This document shows positions 1 to 7,054 of a stretch of DNA of 18,780 nt, piece after piece. How positions within the stretch are numbered: position 1 is the stretch's first letter; each line of letters opens with the position of its first letter. This DNA comes from Phycisphaerales bacterium (lineage in GTDB: Bacteria; Planctomycetota; Phycisphaerae; SM23-33), in the NCBI GenBank assembly GCA_003171235.1, contig PMYM01000067.1, positions 320-19,099 on the forward strand, written 5' to 3'. The notes beneath the pieces are model-generated. The model had not been told where the DNA came from and did no database searches. It worked only from the letters and a program-made list of their open reading frames with translations. The translations under genes and the position numbers were made by a program.

Positions 1-554
1 TGGCCATCGGCCCGGGCATGGGCACAGGATCCGGCGCCATCAACCTGGTCCGCGCCGCCCTCGGGCAGGATAAGCCCCTGGTCATCGACGCCGACGGCCT
101 GAACAACCTCGCCGCGATACAAAACTGGCAAAATAACGCAAAGGCAAATATTATTTTGACACCGCATCCCGGCGAAATGAAAAGGCTGTGGCCTTCGGTT
201 ATGCGTGAGGCGATGCCGCCCGACCGTACGAGCCAGGCTGTTCAATTGGCGCAAAAAACCGGAACAATCGTCGTCCTGAAAGGAGCCGGCACAGTCGTAA
301 CCGATGGCAAATCGCTTTATATAAACAAGACGGGCAACCCCGGTATGGCGACCGCGGGAGCAGGCGACGTTTTGACAGGCTGTATTGCCGCGGCTCTCGG
401 CCAGCAACTTTCATCGTTCGATGCCGCCGTCCTCGGCGTTTATATTCACGGGCTGGCAGGCGACATCGCCGCCCAGAGGTTCGGCCAGGTAAGTTTAATC
501 GCAACCGATATTATCGATTCTCTCGGACAGGCATTTATGAAACATTCCGGATAA
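1..554 (+). CDS. nnrD: ADP-dependent NAD(P)H-hydrate dehydratase, C-terminal part (5' end outside window)
   Basis: This cytoplasmic repair enzyme dehydrates damaged (S)-NAD(P)H hydrates back to NAD(P)H at the expense of ADP or ATP. The open frame runs from base 3, before the first ATG at 18, and encodes AIGPGMGTGSG, a glycine-rich motif typical of the ribokinase-like YjeF C-terminal fold, so the true start lies upstream. Further family landmarks are VIDADGLNNLA, LTPHPGEMKRL, VVLKGAGTVV and NPGMATAGAGDVLTG. The last is the GxGD signature carrying the catalytic aspartate. The stop is TAA at 552-554. About 183 residues are present, against roughly 280 for a stand-alone NnrD or 500 for an NnrE-NnrD fusion, and which of these it is cannot be seen. 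Base composition falls from about 70% GC in the first 120 bases to about 54% in the next 420. The next gene follows after 11 bases, so co-transcription is likely. Confidence 0.93.
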   Translation, partial: AIGPGMGTGSGAINLVRAALGQDKPLVIDADGLNNLAAIQNWQNNAKANIILTPHPGEMKRLWPSVMREAMPPDRTSQAVQLAQKTGTIVVLKGAGTVVTDGKSLYINKTGNPGMATAGAGDVLTGCIAAALGQQLSSFDAAVLGVYIHGLAGDIAAQRFGQVSLIATDIIDSLGQAFMKHSG

Positions 555-565
555 GGATTACGACT

Positions 566-910
566 ATGAGCAAAGCAAAACAATTTTTTGAAGACTACCA
601 GAGCAATTTCCCGAAGACGCAGAAAAGCTGCCCCGAAGCAGTGCAGGGTTTTTCATCTATGTTCGCTAAAGTGATGAAAGACGGGGCGTTATCGATGATG
701 CAAAAGGAGCTTATTATTGTCGGAATCGCCGTCGCAATCCGCTGCGAATCCTGCATCAGGCTGCACGTAAGAAAGGCTCTCGAAGCAGGCGCAAAACCGG
801 AACAGATTCTCGAAGCAGCATCTGTGGCGGTTGTTATGGGAGGCGGCCCGGCGACCACCTATCTGCCAATCGTAATCGACACCCTTGAGGCGCTGCAGGA
901 ACAGAAGTAA
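566..910 (+). CDS. Carboxymuconolactone decarboxylase family protein (AhpD-like)
   Basis: This 114-residue protein has the compact all-helical AhpD/CMD fold. It carries the redox motif CESCIRLH, with C60 and C63 forming CxxC and H67 completing CxxCxxxH, preceded by E48 in KELIIVGIAVAIRC. The tail motif EAASVAVVMGGGP is also typical of the family. Family members act as alkylhydroperoxidases or thiol-disulfide reductants, or as lactone decarboxylases. The conserved CxxCxxxH favours a peroxidase or redox role here, but the substrate is not evident. The ATG at 566 is preceded by AAGGA at 553-557, eight bases upstream and overlapping the nnrD stop region, which fits translational coupling with nnrD. 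Length is usual for the family. Base composition is lower in GC than the genes from 1451 onward. Confidence 0.88.
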   Translation: MSKAKQFFEDYQSNFPKTQKSCPEAVQGFSSMFAKVMKDGALSMMQKELIIVGIAVAIRCESCIRLHVRKALEAGAKPEQILEAASVAVVMGGGPATTYLPIVIDTLEALQEQK

Positions 911-976
911 AAAATCGAATATTTGAATTGGAACGTCAGGTCGCCCAGACATATCGGGATTTTATTTTGCTGAGGA

Positions 977-1095
977 CAAGAACGGAGAGAGCGGGCACGA
1001 CTACGCTGTCGCTTCGTCGGGTAAAATTCTTTTCCTTAAAGTCGTTTTTCCAGAGCTAAACCGTTCGTAGCGCAGCAAAGAACGGAGAGGGCGGG
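977..1095. repeat. Imperfect direct repeat reaching into the tRNA-Ser 3' end
   Basis: A 19-base segment at 977-995 recurs at 1077-1095, exactly 100 bases downstream. The shared core is AAGAACGGAGAGRGCGGG, with one internal difference. The right copy covers the last part of the tRNA-Ser T-arm and acceptor strand plus 3' flank. The left copy has no tRNA around it. This could be a remnant of duplication at the tRNA 3' end. Separately, CCGTTC (1061-1066) and GAACGG (1080-1085) can form a hairpin just after the tRNA, which may serve as 3' trailer or terminator. Confidence 0.5.
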
Positions 1096-1169
1096 ATTCG
1101 AACCCGCGGTACGGCAAGCCGCACACACGCTTTCCAAGCGTGCTCCTTCGGCCACTCGGACACCTCTCC
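1083..1169 (-). tRNA. tRNA-Ser, anticodon GGA
   Basis: On the minus strand the acceptor strand GGAGAGG (1169-1163) pairs with CCTCTCC (1090-1084), followed by discriminator G at 1083. The anticodon stem CACGC/GCGTG encloses loop TTGGAAA (1137-1131), giving anticodon GGA, which reads serine codons UCC and UCU. The T-loop contains GGTTCGAATCC. Between anticodon and T arms is a long variable arm (GCGGCTTGCCGT-type hairpin), as expected for a class II serine tRNA. Length is 87 bases and CCA is not encoded. It lies antisense to its protein-coding neighbours. Confidence 0.96.
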
Positions 1170-1410
1170 AAGCTGCCTGCCTCATCGGCAGGAAGGCTTA
1201 GGGCAATCAGCCTTGCCCTAGAAATTAGCGTCCCGCGGGGGGTGTTGGCCAGTTTTTTTGCCCCGCCGGATCAAAAGTCCGACCGGTAATGCTTGGCGGG
1301 CAAATCGCCGGCATCAAGTTTTCCCTCGCGGCAGGTCGAAGAACTTAGAATCGCGCACGCCTCCTGCGCGGGCCGCAACGAGGCTGGCGTGACATTTTTT
1401 CAGGGATTCT
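1170..1410. other. Intergenic stretch with two hairpins, no gene
   Basis: No convincing coding frame was seen between the tRNA 5' end and the lipoprotein promoter. Two inverted repeats are visible: CCTGCC (1176-1181) with GGCAGG (1187-1192), and an 8-bp perfect stem TAGGGCAA (1199-1206) with TTGCCCTA (1213-1220), loop TCAGCC. Neither has a T-tract directly after it, so terminator function is uncertain. A T run occurs at about 1254-1260. Confidence 0.5.
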
Positions 1411-1416
1411 TATGTT
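1389..1416 (+). promoter_or_regulatory. Candidate sigma70-type promoter of the SPOR lipoprotein gene
   Basis: GTGACA at 1389-1394 matches five of six bases of the -35 consensus. TATGTT at 1411-1416 matches four of six of the -10 consensus, with a 16-base spacer. The predicted start of transcription is near 1423, giving a leader of about 28 bases that contains the ribosome binding site at 1441-1445. A perfect TTGACA at 1428-1433 is too close to the gene to serve as its -35. Assignment is by pattern only. Confidence 0.35.
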
Positions 1417-1440
1417 TGCGCCTGCGTTTGACATAAAGTC

Positions 1441-1445
1441 GGAGG
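1441..1445 (+). promoter_or_regulatory. Ribosome binding site that fixes the lipoprotein start
   Basis: GGAGG ends five bases before ATG 1451. It supports that codon over the in-frame upstream ATG at 1412, and the resulting N-terminus is a clean lipoprotein signal. Confidence 0.75.
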
Positions 1446-1450
1446 CAACG

Positions 1451-2236
1451 ATGACGCACATTACGCTCAAGTTGACGCTGGCGGCAGCCTGTCTGGCCGC
1501 CCTGGCCGGCTGCAACCTGCCCAACCCCGAAGCGCGCCAGTGGCTCAAGGATTCTTCCGCCGCCGCCGCCGCCGGTGAAAACGACCGGGCCATCCAACTT
1601 TCCAGCCGATTCTTGCAGGAATACCCCAAGCTGGAAGAGTCGGCCGAGGCGTACTACATCCGCGGCCTGGCCCGCAGCCGCACCGACCAGAGGGCCCCCG
1701 CCCGCGACGACCTGGAGGCGGCCTTGAAGCTCACCAAGCGCAAGGACCTGCTGGCCCTGGCCCACATGGAGCTGGGCAGCATGGCTTACCAGGCGGACGA
1801 CGTGCCGGGTTCGGAATCGCATTTTCGGGCGGTGCTGGTGAACCTGCCGCCAGCGCAGAGCCCGGCCGACCAGGCCGCCTATCGCCTGGCGCGGGTGTTG
1901 CAGCGCCAGGGACGCTGGAACGACGCCGACCTCTTCTTCGACCGGGTGATCTACCTCTTTCCCCAGGGCGAACTGTCGCGCCTGGCCCGCACCCAGGTGC
2001 GCGCCACCCACTGGGCTATCCAGGCCGGCGCCTATGCCGACCCGACCCAGGCGCAGAACACCCAGCGGCGACTGAGCCAGGCGGGCCTGTCCGCCCAGGT
2101 GGACAAGGAAATGCGCGACGACAGCCTGATGTACCTGGTGAGGGTGGGTTCCTTTGCCACGCTGGAGGCCGGCCAGAGCGACCTGGAGAAGGTCAAGCGC
2201 CTGTGTCGCGACGCCTTCATGACCGCTGCAAGATGA
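1451..2236 (+). CDS. SPOR-domain lipoprotein with TPR-like repeats
   Basis: The 261-residue product begins with a short lipoprotein signal peptide. K7 is followed by a hydrophobic run and lipobox LAGC with the lipid-modified cysteine at C21, so export and lipid anchoring are expected. Residues about 33-165 contain TPR-like helix pairs resembling the BamD/YbgF type (AIQLSSRFLQEYPKLEESAE, LALAHMELGSMAYQADD, AAYRLARVLQRQGRWNDAD). Residues about 186-255 form a SPOR domain: WAIQAGAYADPTQAQNTQRR opens it and MYLVRVGSFATLEAGQSDLE is its second half. SPOR domains bind denuded glycan strands of peptidoglycan. The flippase gene starts about 30 bases downstream on the same strand, so the two are probably one operon. 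A role in cell-wall or septum processes is inferred. The start at 1451 is chosen over 1412 because of the GGAGG site and the signal peptide. Confidence 0.85.
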   Translation: MTHITLKLTLAAACLAALAGCNLPNPEARQWLKDSSAAAAAGENDRAIQLSSRFLQEYPKLEESAEAYYIRGLARSRTDQRAPARDDLEAALKLTKRKDLLALAHMELGSMAYQADDVPGSESHFRAVLVNLPPAQSPADQAAYRLARVLQRQGRWNDADLFFDRVIYLFPQGELSRLARTQVRATHWAIQAGAYADPTQAQNTQRRLSQAGLSAQVDKEMRDDSLMYLVRVGSFATLEAGQSDLEKVKRLCRDAFMTAAR

Positions 2237-2269
2237 ACCCGGCCTTCCGCGCCGGCGTCCAAATTGCAG

Positions 2270-3832
2270 ATGCGCCCTGGAGAGACCGTGTGGAACTGGC
2301 TGCTTAAAGTAGACCCCATCGCCCGATCGCTGTTGGTGTACGCCCCGCTGGTGAGCATCGACAAGGCTATCATCTACGGCCGGGTTATTCTTCTGACCTG
2401 GCTGCTGGGGGCCGGCCAGTACGGGGTGTGGCAACTGGGGGTAATGGTTTTCAGCATCGTTTCGGCCATGTCCACGCTGGGCGCCAACCACGGGCTGGCC
2501 CGCTACGTCAGCCAGTACCAGGCCTGCGGCCAGTTGCGTGAATTCTCCCGGCGGGCGGCCTGGGGCAGCGGGATGCTGGCGGTGCTGGTGGGCGTGGCGG
2601 CCCTGCTTTTGAGCGGGCCCTTGACCGGGGCGCTCTCGCTGGTCAGCGAGGCCTCCGACCTGGACCCTGCCCAGTGCCGCAACATCGTCCTGTTGGCCCT
2701 GGTCAACGGGCTGGCCATGGGGCTGTACATCAATCTCCAGTCCTACATCCGCGCCCTGCGGACCTTCCGCCTGCTGGCGGCGATGGACCTGTTCTACACC
2801 TTGACCTTTACCGCCCTGGCGGTGGCGCTGGCCAGGGGCACCGGCAGCGGCACGGCGGTGCTGGCGGCGCATGCGGCCACACTGGGCCTGATGCTGGTGC
2901 TGGGACATCGGGCCGCCGGGCGGGCACTGGACCGCCTGGAATACTCCGGCGTAGCCGGAGGGCAGGCCCCCCCGCCGGAGGGCAAGCCGCTGCGCCCCGT
3001 GCTGCGGCGGCTGCTGGGTTACGGCATGGTGGCCATGTCCGGCGCCTTGATATGGGAATTCGGCAGCCAGGTCAGCGCCTGGTTCGTCAAGTATCACCTG
3101 GGGCTGGAAAAGCTGGGCGTGTACGGGGCGTTCCGGCAGATGTCGCAGCTTGCCTGGGGGATGGCCGGCATGGCCTGGGGACTGCTCTTTTCTCACGTGG
3201 CCAACCTGTGGGAAAGAGGCCGCCGGGCCAAGGCTCTGCGTGTCATGAACCTTTCCTACAAGCTGGTGGTGCTGGTGATGATGACGGCCTCGATGCTGGT
3301 GCTGGCGACGGCGCCGGCCTGGACGCTCTTGCTGCGGGCGAGCTTCCGCCGCGACCTGAGCCTGCTGGCCGGGCTGCTGATGTTCTACCAGTGCTCGGCC
3401 AATCTGGGCATGGCCGGGATCGTGGCCCAACTGCGCGAGCGTCCGGCCGTCACGGTGGCCATCGTTTCGGCCGGAGTGCTGGTCAACGCGGCCCTGGCCT
3501 GGGCGTGGGTGCCGCATTGGGGCCTGGGCGGCGCTGCCCAGGCCGCCGGCCTGGCCGGCTTGGCCGCCACGCTGATGGGCGTGCTGTACATGCTGATAAT
3601 GCAGCCGTCGCTGCACTTGTCGGGCCACCTGCTGGCCCTTTCGCCGATCATCTTCCTGCTGCCCGGGCCCCTGGCCGCCGGGCTGTGGGCTCTGGTGCTG
3701 GTCGTGGCGGCAGCCACCCGGCTGGTCTTTTCCCGGCATGAGAAGATCCTCCTCCGCAATTACGTCCTGACCCTTGGCCGGCGCTTGCGGTCGCACCCTG
3801 GCGATCGCCCCGTCAGGTCAACCAACCCATAG
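2270..3832 (+). CDS. Polysaccharide (oligosaccharide-lipid) flippase, Wzx/MOP superfamily
   Basis: This integral inner-membrane protein has about 520 residues and roughly 12-14 hydrophobic segments, arranged as two halves joined by a charged, proline-rich linker (GGQAPPPEGKPLRPVLRR). The N-terminal signature GAGQYGVWQLGVMVFSIVSA, then STLGANHGLARYVSQY, is characteristic of polysaccharide biosynthesis flippases, which move lipid-linked sugars across the membrane. The second half repeats the pattern at LEKLGVYGAFRQMSQLAWG. No glycosyltransferase or polymerase genes are nearby, so the glycan is unknown. The start is uncertain. ATG 2270 is used, TTG 2264 is also open, and GTG 2288 has a GGAGAG only three bases upstream. 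A MurJ or MATE member of the same superfamily is a less likely alternative. Confidence 0.82.
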   Translation: MRPGETVWNWLLKVDPIARSLLVYAPLVSIDKAIIYGRVILLTWLLGAGQYGVWQLGVMVFSIVSAMSTLGANHGLARYVSQYQACGQLREFSRRAAWGSGMLAVLVGVAALLLSGPLTGALSLVSEASDLDPAQCRNIVLLALVNGLAMGLYINLQSYIRALRTFRLLAAMDLFYTLTFTALAVALARGTGSGTAVLAAHAATLGLMLVLGHRAAGRALDRLEYSGVAGGQAPPPEGKPLRPVLRRLLGYGMVAMSGALIWEFGSQVSAWFVKYHLGLEKLGVYGAFRQMSQLAWGMAGMAWGLLFSHVANLWERGRRAKALRVMNLSYKLVVLVMMTASMLVLATAPAWTLLLRASFRRDLSLLAGLLMFYQCSANLGMAGIVAQLRERPAVTVAIVSAGVLVNAALAWAWVPHWGLGGAAQAAGLAGLAATLMGVLYMLIMQPSLHLSGHLLALSPIIFLLPGPLAAGLWALVLVVAAATRLVFSRHEKILLRNYVLTLGRRLRSHPGDRPVRSTNP

Positions 3833-4036
3833 TCCCTTGCCTTGTTCTCACATGGCCGCCGCACAAAACGCGGACGGCCATGCCGCACAACAGCGAAGGC
3901 TTTGCCAATAGCACCCGCCGCCAGGCGGGGGTTTGCGGTTCGGGTTCTTCCCAAGACCAGAGACAAGCAAAAAGGAAACCCTCCTCTCACGCCGGCGGCT
4001 ATAGGCGCCTTTCGCCGATCGATGCCTGTACGCTAG
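3833..4036. other. Intergenic region with hairpins after the flippase gene
   Basis: No convincing gene is seen. Two strong inverted repeats lie here. CATGGCCG (3851-3858) pairs with CGGCCATG (3875-3882), extended inward by CCGC/GCGG with one unpaired A. CCCGCC (3914-3919) pairs with GGCGGG (3924-3929) across loop GCCA and is followed by GGTTTG. The second could be a weak terminator for the lipoprotein-flippase operon, but a proper T-tract is missing. Confidence 0.4.
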
Positions 4037-4065
4037 TTCACCTGCCCTCCCCGCTTGCCGATAAT
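4037..4065 (+). promoter_or_regulatory. Candidate sigma70-type promoter for the TPR operon
   Basis: TTCACC at 4037-4042 matches four of six -35 bases. GATAAT at 4060-4065 matches five of six -10 bases, and the spacer is exactly 17. The predicted transcription start is about 4071-4073, directly before ATG 4074, which would make a leaderless mRNA. No Shine-Dalgarno sequence is visible before that ATG, in agreement with this. Confidence 0.5.
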
Positions 4066-4073
4066 TACAGCGT

Positions 4074-5312
4074 ATGAGTGAGTCCCCGGACTTTGCCCGC
4101 GCCATGGCGCTATTCCGCGACGGCCGGTTCGAGGCCGCCGCCGACGCCCTGCACAGTCTGGCCGACGGGCGCGACCTTCAGGCCCGCCTGGCTAAGTATT
4201 ACTGCGCCATGTCGCATCGCGGCCTGGGCATAGAACTGCTCCAGGCGGGCCAGTACGAACAGGCCGGGCGGCATTTCCGCCAGGCTGTCTCCCTGGTGGG
4301 CAACCGGGCCGACCTTGCCGAATACCTGCTGGTGGTCTACGCCCGCACGCACCGGCCGGAAGAGTCCGCCGCCCAGGCCGAGCTGCGTCTGGAGGCCGAC
4401 GCCGACAATCCGCTGGCGTATCTGCACCTGGCCCAGGCGCAGTGGCGATCGGCCCGCCGCCCGTTGGCCCTGCTGACGCTGAGGCAGGCCTTGCGCCGCT
4501 TCGGCGACAACGCACTGCTGCACATGAACCTGGGCCTCTTTCACGCCGCCGGCGAGCAGTGGGACCTGGCCCAGCAGCACCTGCAAAAGGCCGTTGAATG
4601 CGATCCTGCCAGCGCCGCCGCCTGGAAACGCCTCGGGCACGTCGAATCCGTGCGGGGAGATTTCTACAAGGCCCGCCAGGCCTTCCATCGCGCCTGCACG
4701 CTGGATGGATCGGACCTGGTGACGGCCTACCAGCTTAGCCTGGCGGCCCTGGCGGCCGACAAGGCCGGCTTCCCCGCCTTGATAAGCCTGCCGGAGTTCG
4801 CGCGCCCCGCGGCCAGTTCGCAGATTCGCCAGTTGGCCGAATACGTGGCCGCCGAGCCGGACTTCGTCAAGGCCTTCCTGGCCCTGCCGCCCAGCCAGGC
4901 CGACGCGGACCTCTTCGACATCCTGGTCTCGGTGCTGCGGACGGCCCTGACCCATCATCCCCGGTACGCCGACCTGCATTGCCTGCTCAGCCAGTCGCTG
5001 GAGCGGCTGGGCCAGCTGGAGCCCGCCATCGGGGCCGCCCGCCAGGCGGTGCAGATCAATTCCTCGTATCGCCAGGGCCTGGTGCAGCTTGCCCGGCTGG
5101 AGGAGCGCTCGGGGCAGGCCCAGGAGGCCCTGGATCACTACCGCGGGGCTTTGTCGGCCGGGGCCGACTGGCCCGACGTGCACCTGGCCATCGGGCAACT
5201 GATGGAGCGAGCGGGGCAGGGCCCCGGCGCCGTAGAGCATTACCGCTCCGCCTTGGTATTGAACCGAAATTACGCACCCGCCAGCCAGGCGCTGTCGCGC
5301 CTGGCGGCTTGA
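4074..5312 (+). CDS. TPR-repeat protein A
   Basis: The 412-residue protein consists almost entirely of tetratricopeptide repeats, protein-binding helix pairs. No catalytic domain or signal peptide is visible, so a cytoplasmic scaffold or adaptor role is the most that can be inferred. Clear TPR units lie at about residues 43-77, 110-145, 146-179 (LHMNLGLFHAAGEQWDLAQQ) and 180-213. After a less regular stretch there are three more at about 299-331, 332-365 and 366-399 (VHLAIGQLMERAGQGPGAVE). The C-terminal module from about residue 275, starting ADADLFD and containing YADLHCLLSQSLERLG, resembles the corresponding part of the next gene. ATG 4074 lacks an upstream Shine-Dalgarno and sits at the predicted transcription start. 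ATG 4104 is an alternative but also lacks one. The next gene begins 10 bases after the stop. Confidence 0.85.
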   Translation: MSESPDFARAMALFRDGRFEAAADALHSLADGRDLQARLAKYYCAMSHRGLGIELLQAGQYEQAGRHFRQAVSLVGNRADLAEYLLVVYARTHRPEESAAQAELRLEADADNPLAYLHLAQAQWRSARRPLALLTLRQALRRFGDNALLHMNLGLFHAAGEQWDLAQQHLQKAVECDPASAAAWKRLGHVESVRGDFYKARQAFHRACTLDGSDLVTAYQLSLAALAADKAGFPALISLPEFARPAASSQIRQLAEYVAAEPDFVKAFLALPPSQADADLFDILVSVLRTALTHHPRYADLHCLLSQSLERLGQLEPAIGAARQAVQINSSYRQGLVQLARLEERSGQAQEALDHYRGALSAGADWPDVHLAIGQLMERAGQGPGAVEHYRSALVLNRNYAPASQALSRLAA

Positions 5313-5322
5313 GAGAGACAGC

Positions 5323-6975
5323 GTGAGCCACCTGCTGGAAATACTTGGCAAGGGTTTGGACGAGAGCGTCTGGCAGATGCTTTCGTCGCACTTTGGAATG
5401 GGCCTGGGGAAGAGCCTGCCGCAGTTGCGCCAGGCGGCCCAGCAGTCGCCCTGCGCCCACAGTTTTCTGCAACTGGGGTTGGGGCTGATGCGGGCCATGC
5501 AATTGCCCGAGGCCGCCTGGGCTCTGCAGCAATCCCTGCGGCTGGACAGCGGGCTTCTGGCGGCCCGGCTGGCCCTGGCCAGCGTGCATGACGATCTTGG
5601 CCAGAACCAGCAGGCCTTCGACCAGCTTCAGGTAGCCAACACCACCCACCCCGGCGACGTGGCGGTGCTCTTTGCCATAGGCTATTGCCTGGAAAAGCTC
5701 CAGCGCCCCGCTGAGGCGGCCAGTTACTATTCCGACGCCATCGCCCGCAAAGATAATTTCCTGCCTGCCCGGCAGCGGCTGGCCGCCGTCGCCTTGCTGG
5801 CGGAAGACCTGGACACGGCCATTGCCCAGCAGGAGTATCTCTCGCGCAAGGCGCCGGGCGACGTGGCCCTGCTGGCCGGACTGGCCAACCTGTATCACCG
5901 CCGCGGGCGATTCGACCAGGCGGCCACGACCTTCGAGAAGGCCATCGCCCTGGAGCCCGACAACTGGGCCCTGCTGGACGACGAGGTCGAACTGCTGGCC
6001 CAGACGGGGCAAACGGCCCTGGCCATCGAGCGGCTGTATCACCTGCTGGAAGTGCAGGGCCCCTTCGCCGACCTGCACCTGCGGCTGGCCGACCTGCTGG
6101 CCCAGACCGGCCAGGACGCCCAGGCCTGCCAGCACTACCAGAACGCCCTGGAAATCGACCCCAACTACATTGAAGCCCGCATCCGCCTGGCCCGCCACCA
6201 CCTGGGGAACGGGCGGTGGGAGCAGGCCTGCGAGGATTTCCTGACCGCTTCCCAACTCAACGACCAATTGCTGGACTGCTACGTCGGGCTGGGAGTGGCC
6301 CAGGCCGCCGTTGGCCAGCCGGCCAAGGCGATTGAAACCTTCCAACTGGCCGGGGCGGTCGAGCCCAACTCCTCCCTGCTGCTGGCGGAGATGGCCCGGC
6401 TGCAACTCAAGGCGGCGGCGGCCGTCGAGTTCGAGTCGCACCTGAAAGTCCAGGAGGAGTTCCCCCTGGCCGAGCCGGAATTGGACCACGACGATCTCTT
6501 CCAGTGCCAACTGGCCCGGCACGCCGAATTTGTCCAGAAGAACCCCGGCCACGCCGACGTCCACTATCGCTATGGCGTGCTGCTGCGGGCGGAGGGCCGC
6601 CTGGCCGAGGCGGCCGAACAGTTCCGCCACGCCCTGCACATCAATCCCGCCTACGCCGACGCCCTCATCCGCCTGGGCATCACCCTGCAGGATTTGGGCC
6701 AGGGCGAGCAGGCCATCGCCGTGTTCAGGCAGGCCCTGGAGATCGGCCAGGAATTCGTGGACGTGCACTATCGCCTGGCTGTGCTGTACACCGACCGGCG
6801 GCAACTGGACAAAGCCCTGGAGCATCTGCGCAGCGCCAGCGGGCTGGACCCCAACAACAGCAGCGTCCGCCTGGCCCTGGCCCTGTCGCTGCAGAACATG
6901 GGGCTGATGGACCGCTCCGCCGCCACCTGGCGCAGCCTCAGCCGGCTGCACCAAGCGGCCAAGTCGCCCAAGTAG
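5323..6975 (+). CDS. TPR-repeat protein B
   Basis: This 550-residue protein is built of tandem tetratricopeptide repeats with no enzyme domain or signal peptide that I can see. One block spans about residues 45-340, with units such as LASVHDDLGQNQQAFDQLQ, LANLYHRRGRFDQAATTFEK and LADLLAQTGQDAQACQHYQN. An acidic linker follows, then a second block from about 390 to 530 (ADVHYRYGVLLRAEGRLAEA, ADALIRLGITLQDLGQGEQA). The start is GTG 5323, preceded by GAGAGAGA at 5311-5318, which overlaps the end of the upstream stop codon, so translation is probably coupled to protein A. The second block aligns with the C-terminal module of protein A. A bidirectional terminator follows the stop. The partner proteins are unknown. 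Confidence 0.85.
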   Translation: MSHLLEILGKGLDESVWQMLSSHFGMGLGKSLPQLRQAAQQSPCAHSFLQLGLGLMRAMQLPEAAWALQQSLRLDSGLLAARLALASVHDDLGQNQQAFDQLQVANTTHPGDVAVLFAIGYCLEKLQRPAEAASYYSDAIARKDNFLPARQRLAAVALLAEDLDTAIAQQEYLSRKAPGDVALLAGLANLYHRRGRFDQAATTFEKAIALEPDNWALLDDEVELLAQTGQTALAIERLYHLLEVQGPFADLHLRLADLLAQTGQDAQACQHYQNALEIDPNYIEARIRLARHHLGNGRWEQACEDFLTASQLNDQLLDCYVGLGVAQAAVGQPAKAIETFQLAGAVEPNSSLLLAEMARLQLKAAAAVEFESHLKVQEEFPLAEPELDHDDLFQCQLARHAEFVQKNPGHADVHYRYGVLLRAEGRLAEAAEQFRHALHINPAYADALIRLGITLQDLGQGEQAIAVFRQALEIGQEFVDVHYRLAVLYTDRRQLDKALEHLRSASGLDPNNSSVRLALALSLQNMGLMDRSAATWRSLSRLHQAAKSPK

Positions 6976-6996
6976 ATTACGCTCCCCGAAAAACAC

Positions 6997-7028
6997 CGGA
7001 GGCGACCGTTGCCGGCCGCCTCCGTTTT
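6997..7028. terminator. Bidirectional rho-independent terminator between convergent genes
   Basis: CGGAGGCG (6997-7004) pairs perfectly with CGCCTCCG (7017-7024). The stem extends by CCG/CGG inside one mismatch and closes on a TTGC loop. On the plus strand TTTT follows at 7025-7028. On the minus strand the hairpin is followed by GTGTTTTTCGG (from CCGAAAAACAC at 6986-6996). It lies between the ends of the plus-strand TPR operon and the minus-strand giant gene, where a two-way terminator is expected. Confidence 0.8.
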
Positions 7029-7054
7029 CGTCCCGCGCTCTTTGACCACCAGGG

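Noticed and set aside
1428..1433. Perfect TTGACA as -35 box for the lipoprotein gene
   Set aside because: Its -10 would fall inside the coding sequence past ATG 1451. The upstream GTGACA/TATGTT pair fits better.
1400..3796. A 798-codon open frame antisense to the lipoprotein and flippase genes
   Set aside because: Its product is rich in Gln, Gly, Arg and His with no domain, as expected from the mirror frame of GC-rich genes. The sense frames have clear signal peptide, SPOR and membrane features.
3842..4077. Short open frames in the gap between flippase and TPR gene A
   Set aside because: No ribosome binding sites, Arg/Pro/Ala-rich products and overlap with hairpins and promoter. Treated as non-coding.
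5056..6996. A 646-codon open frame antisense to TPR gene B
   Set aside because: Low-complexity Gln/Gly/Leu/Val composition mirrors the TPR codons. No start signal and no family resemblance.
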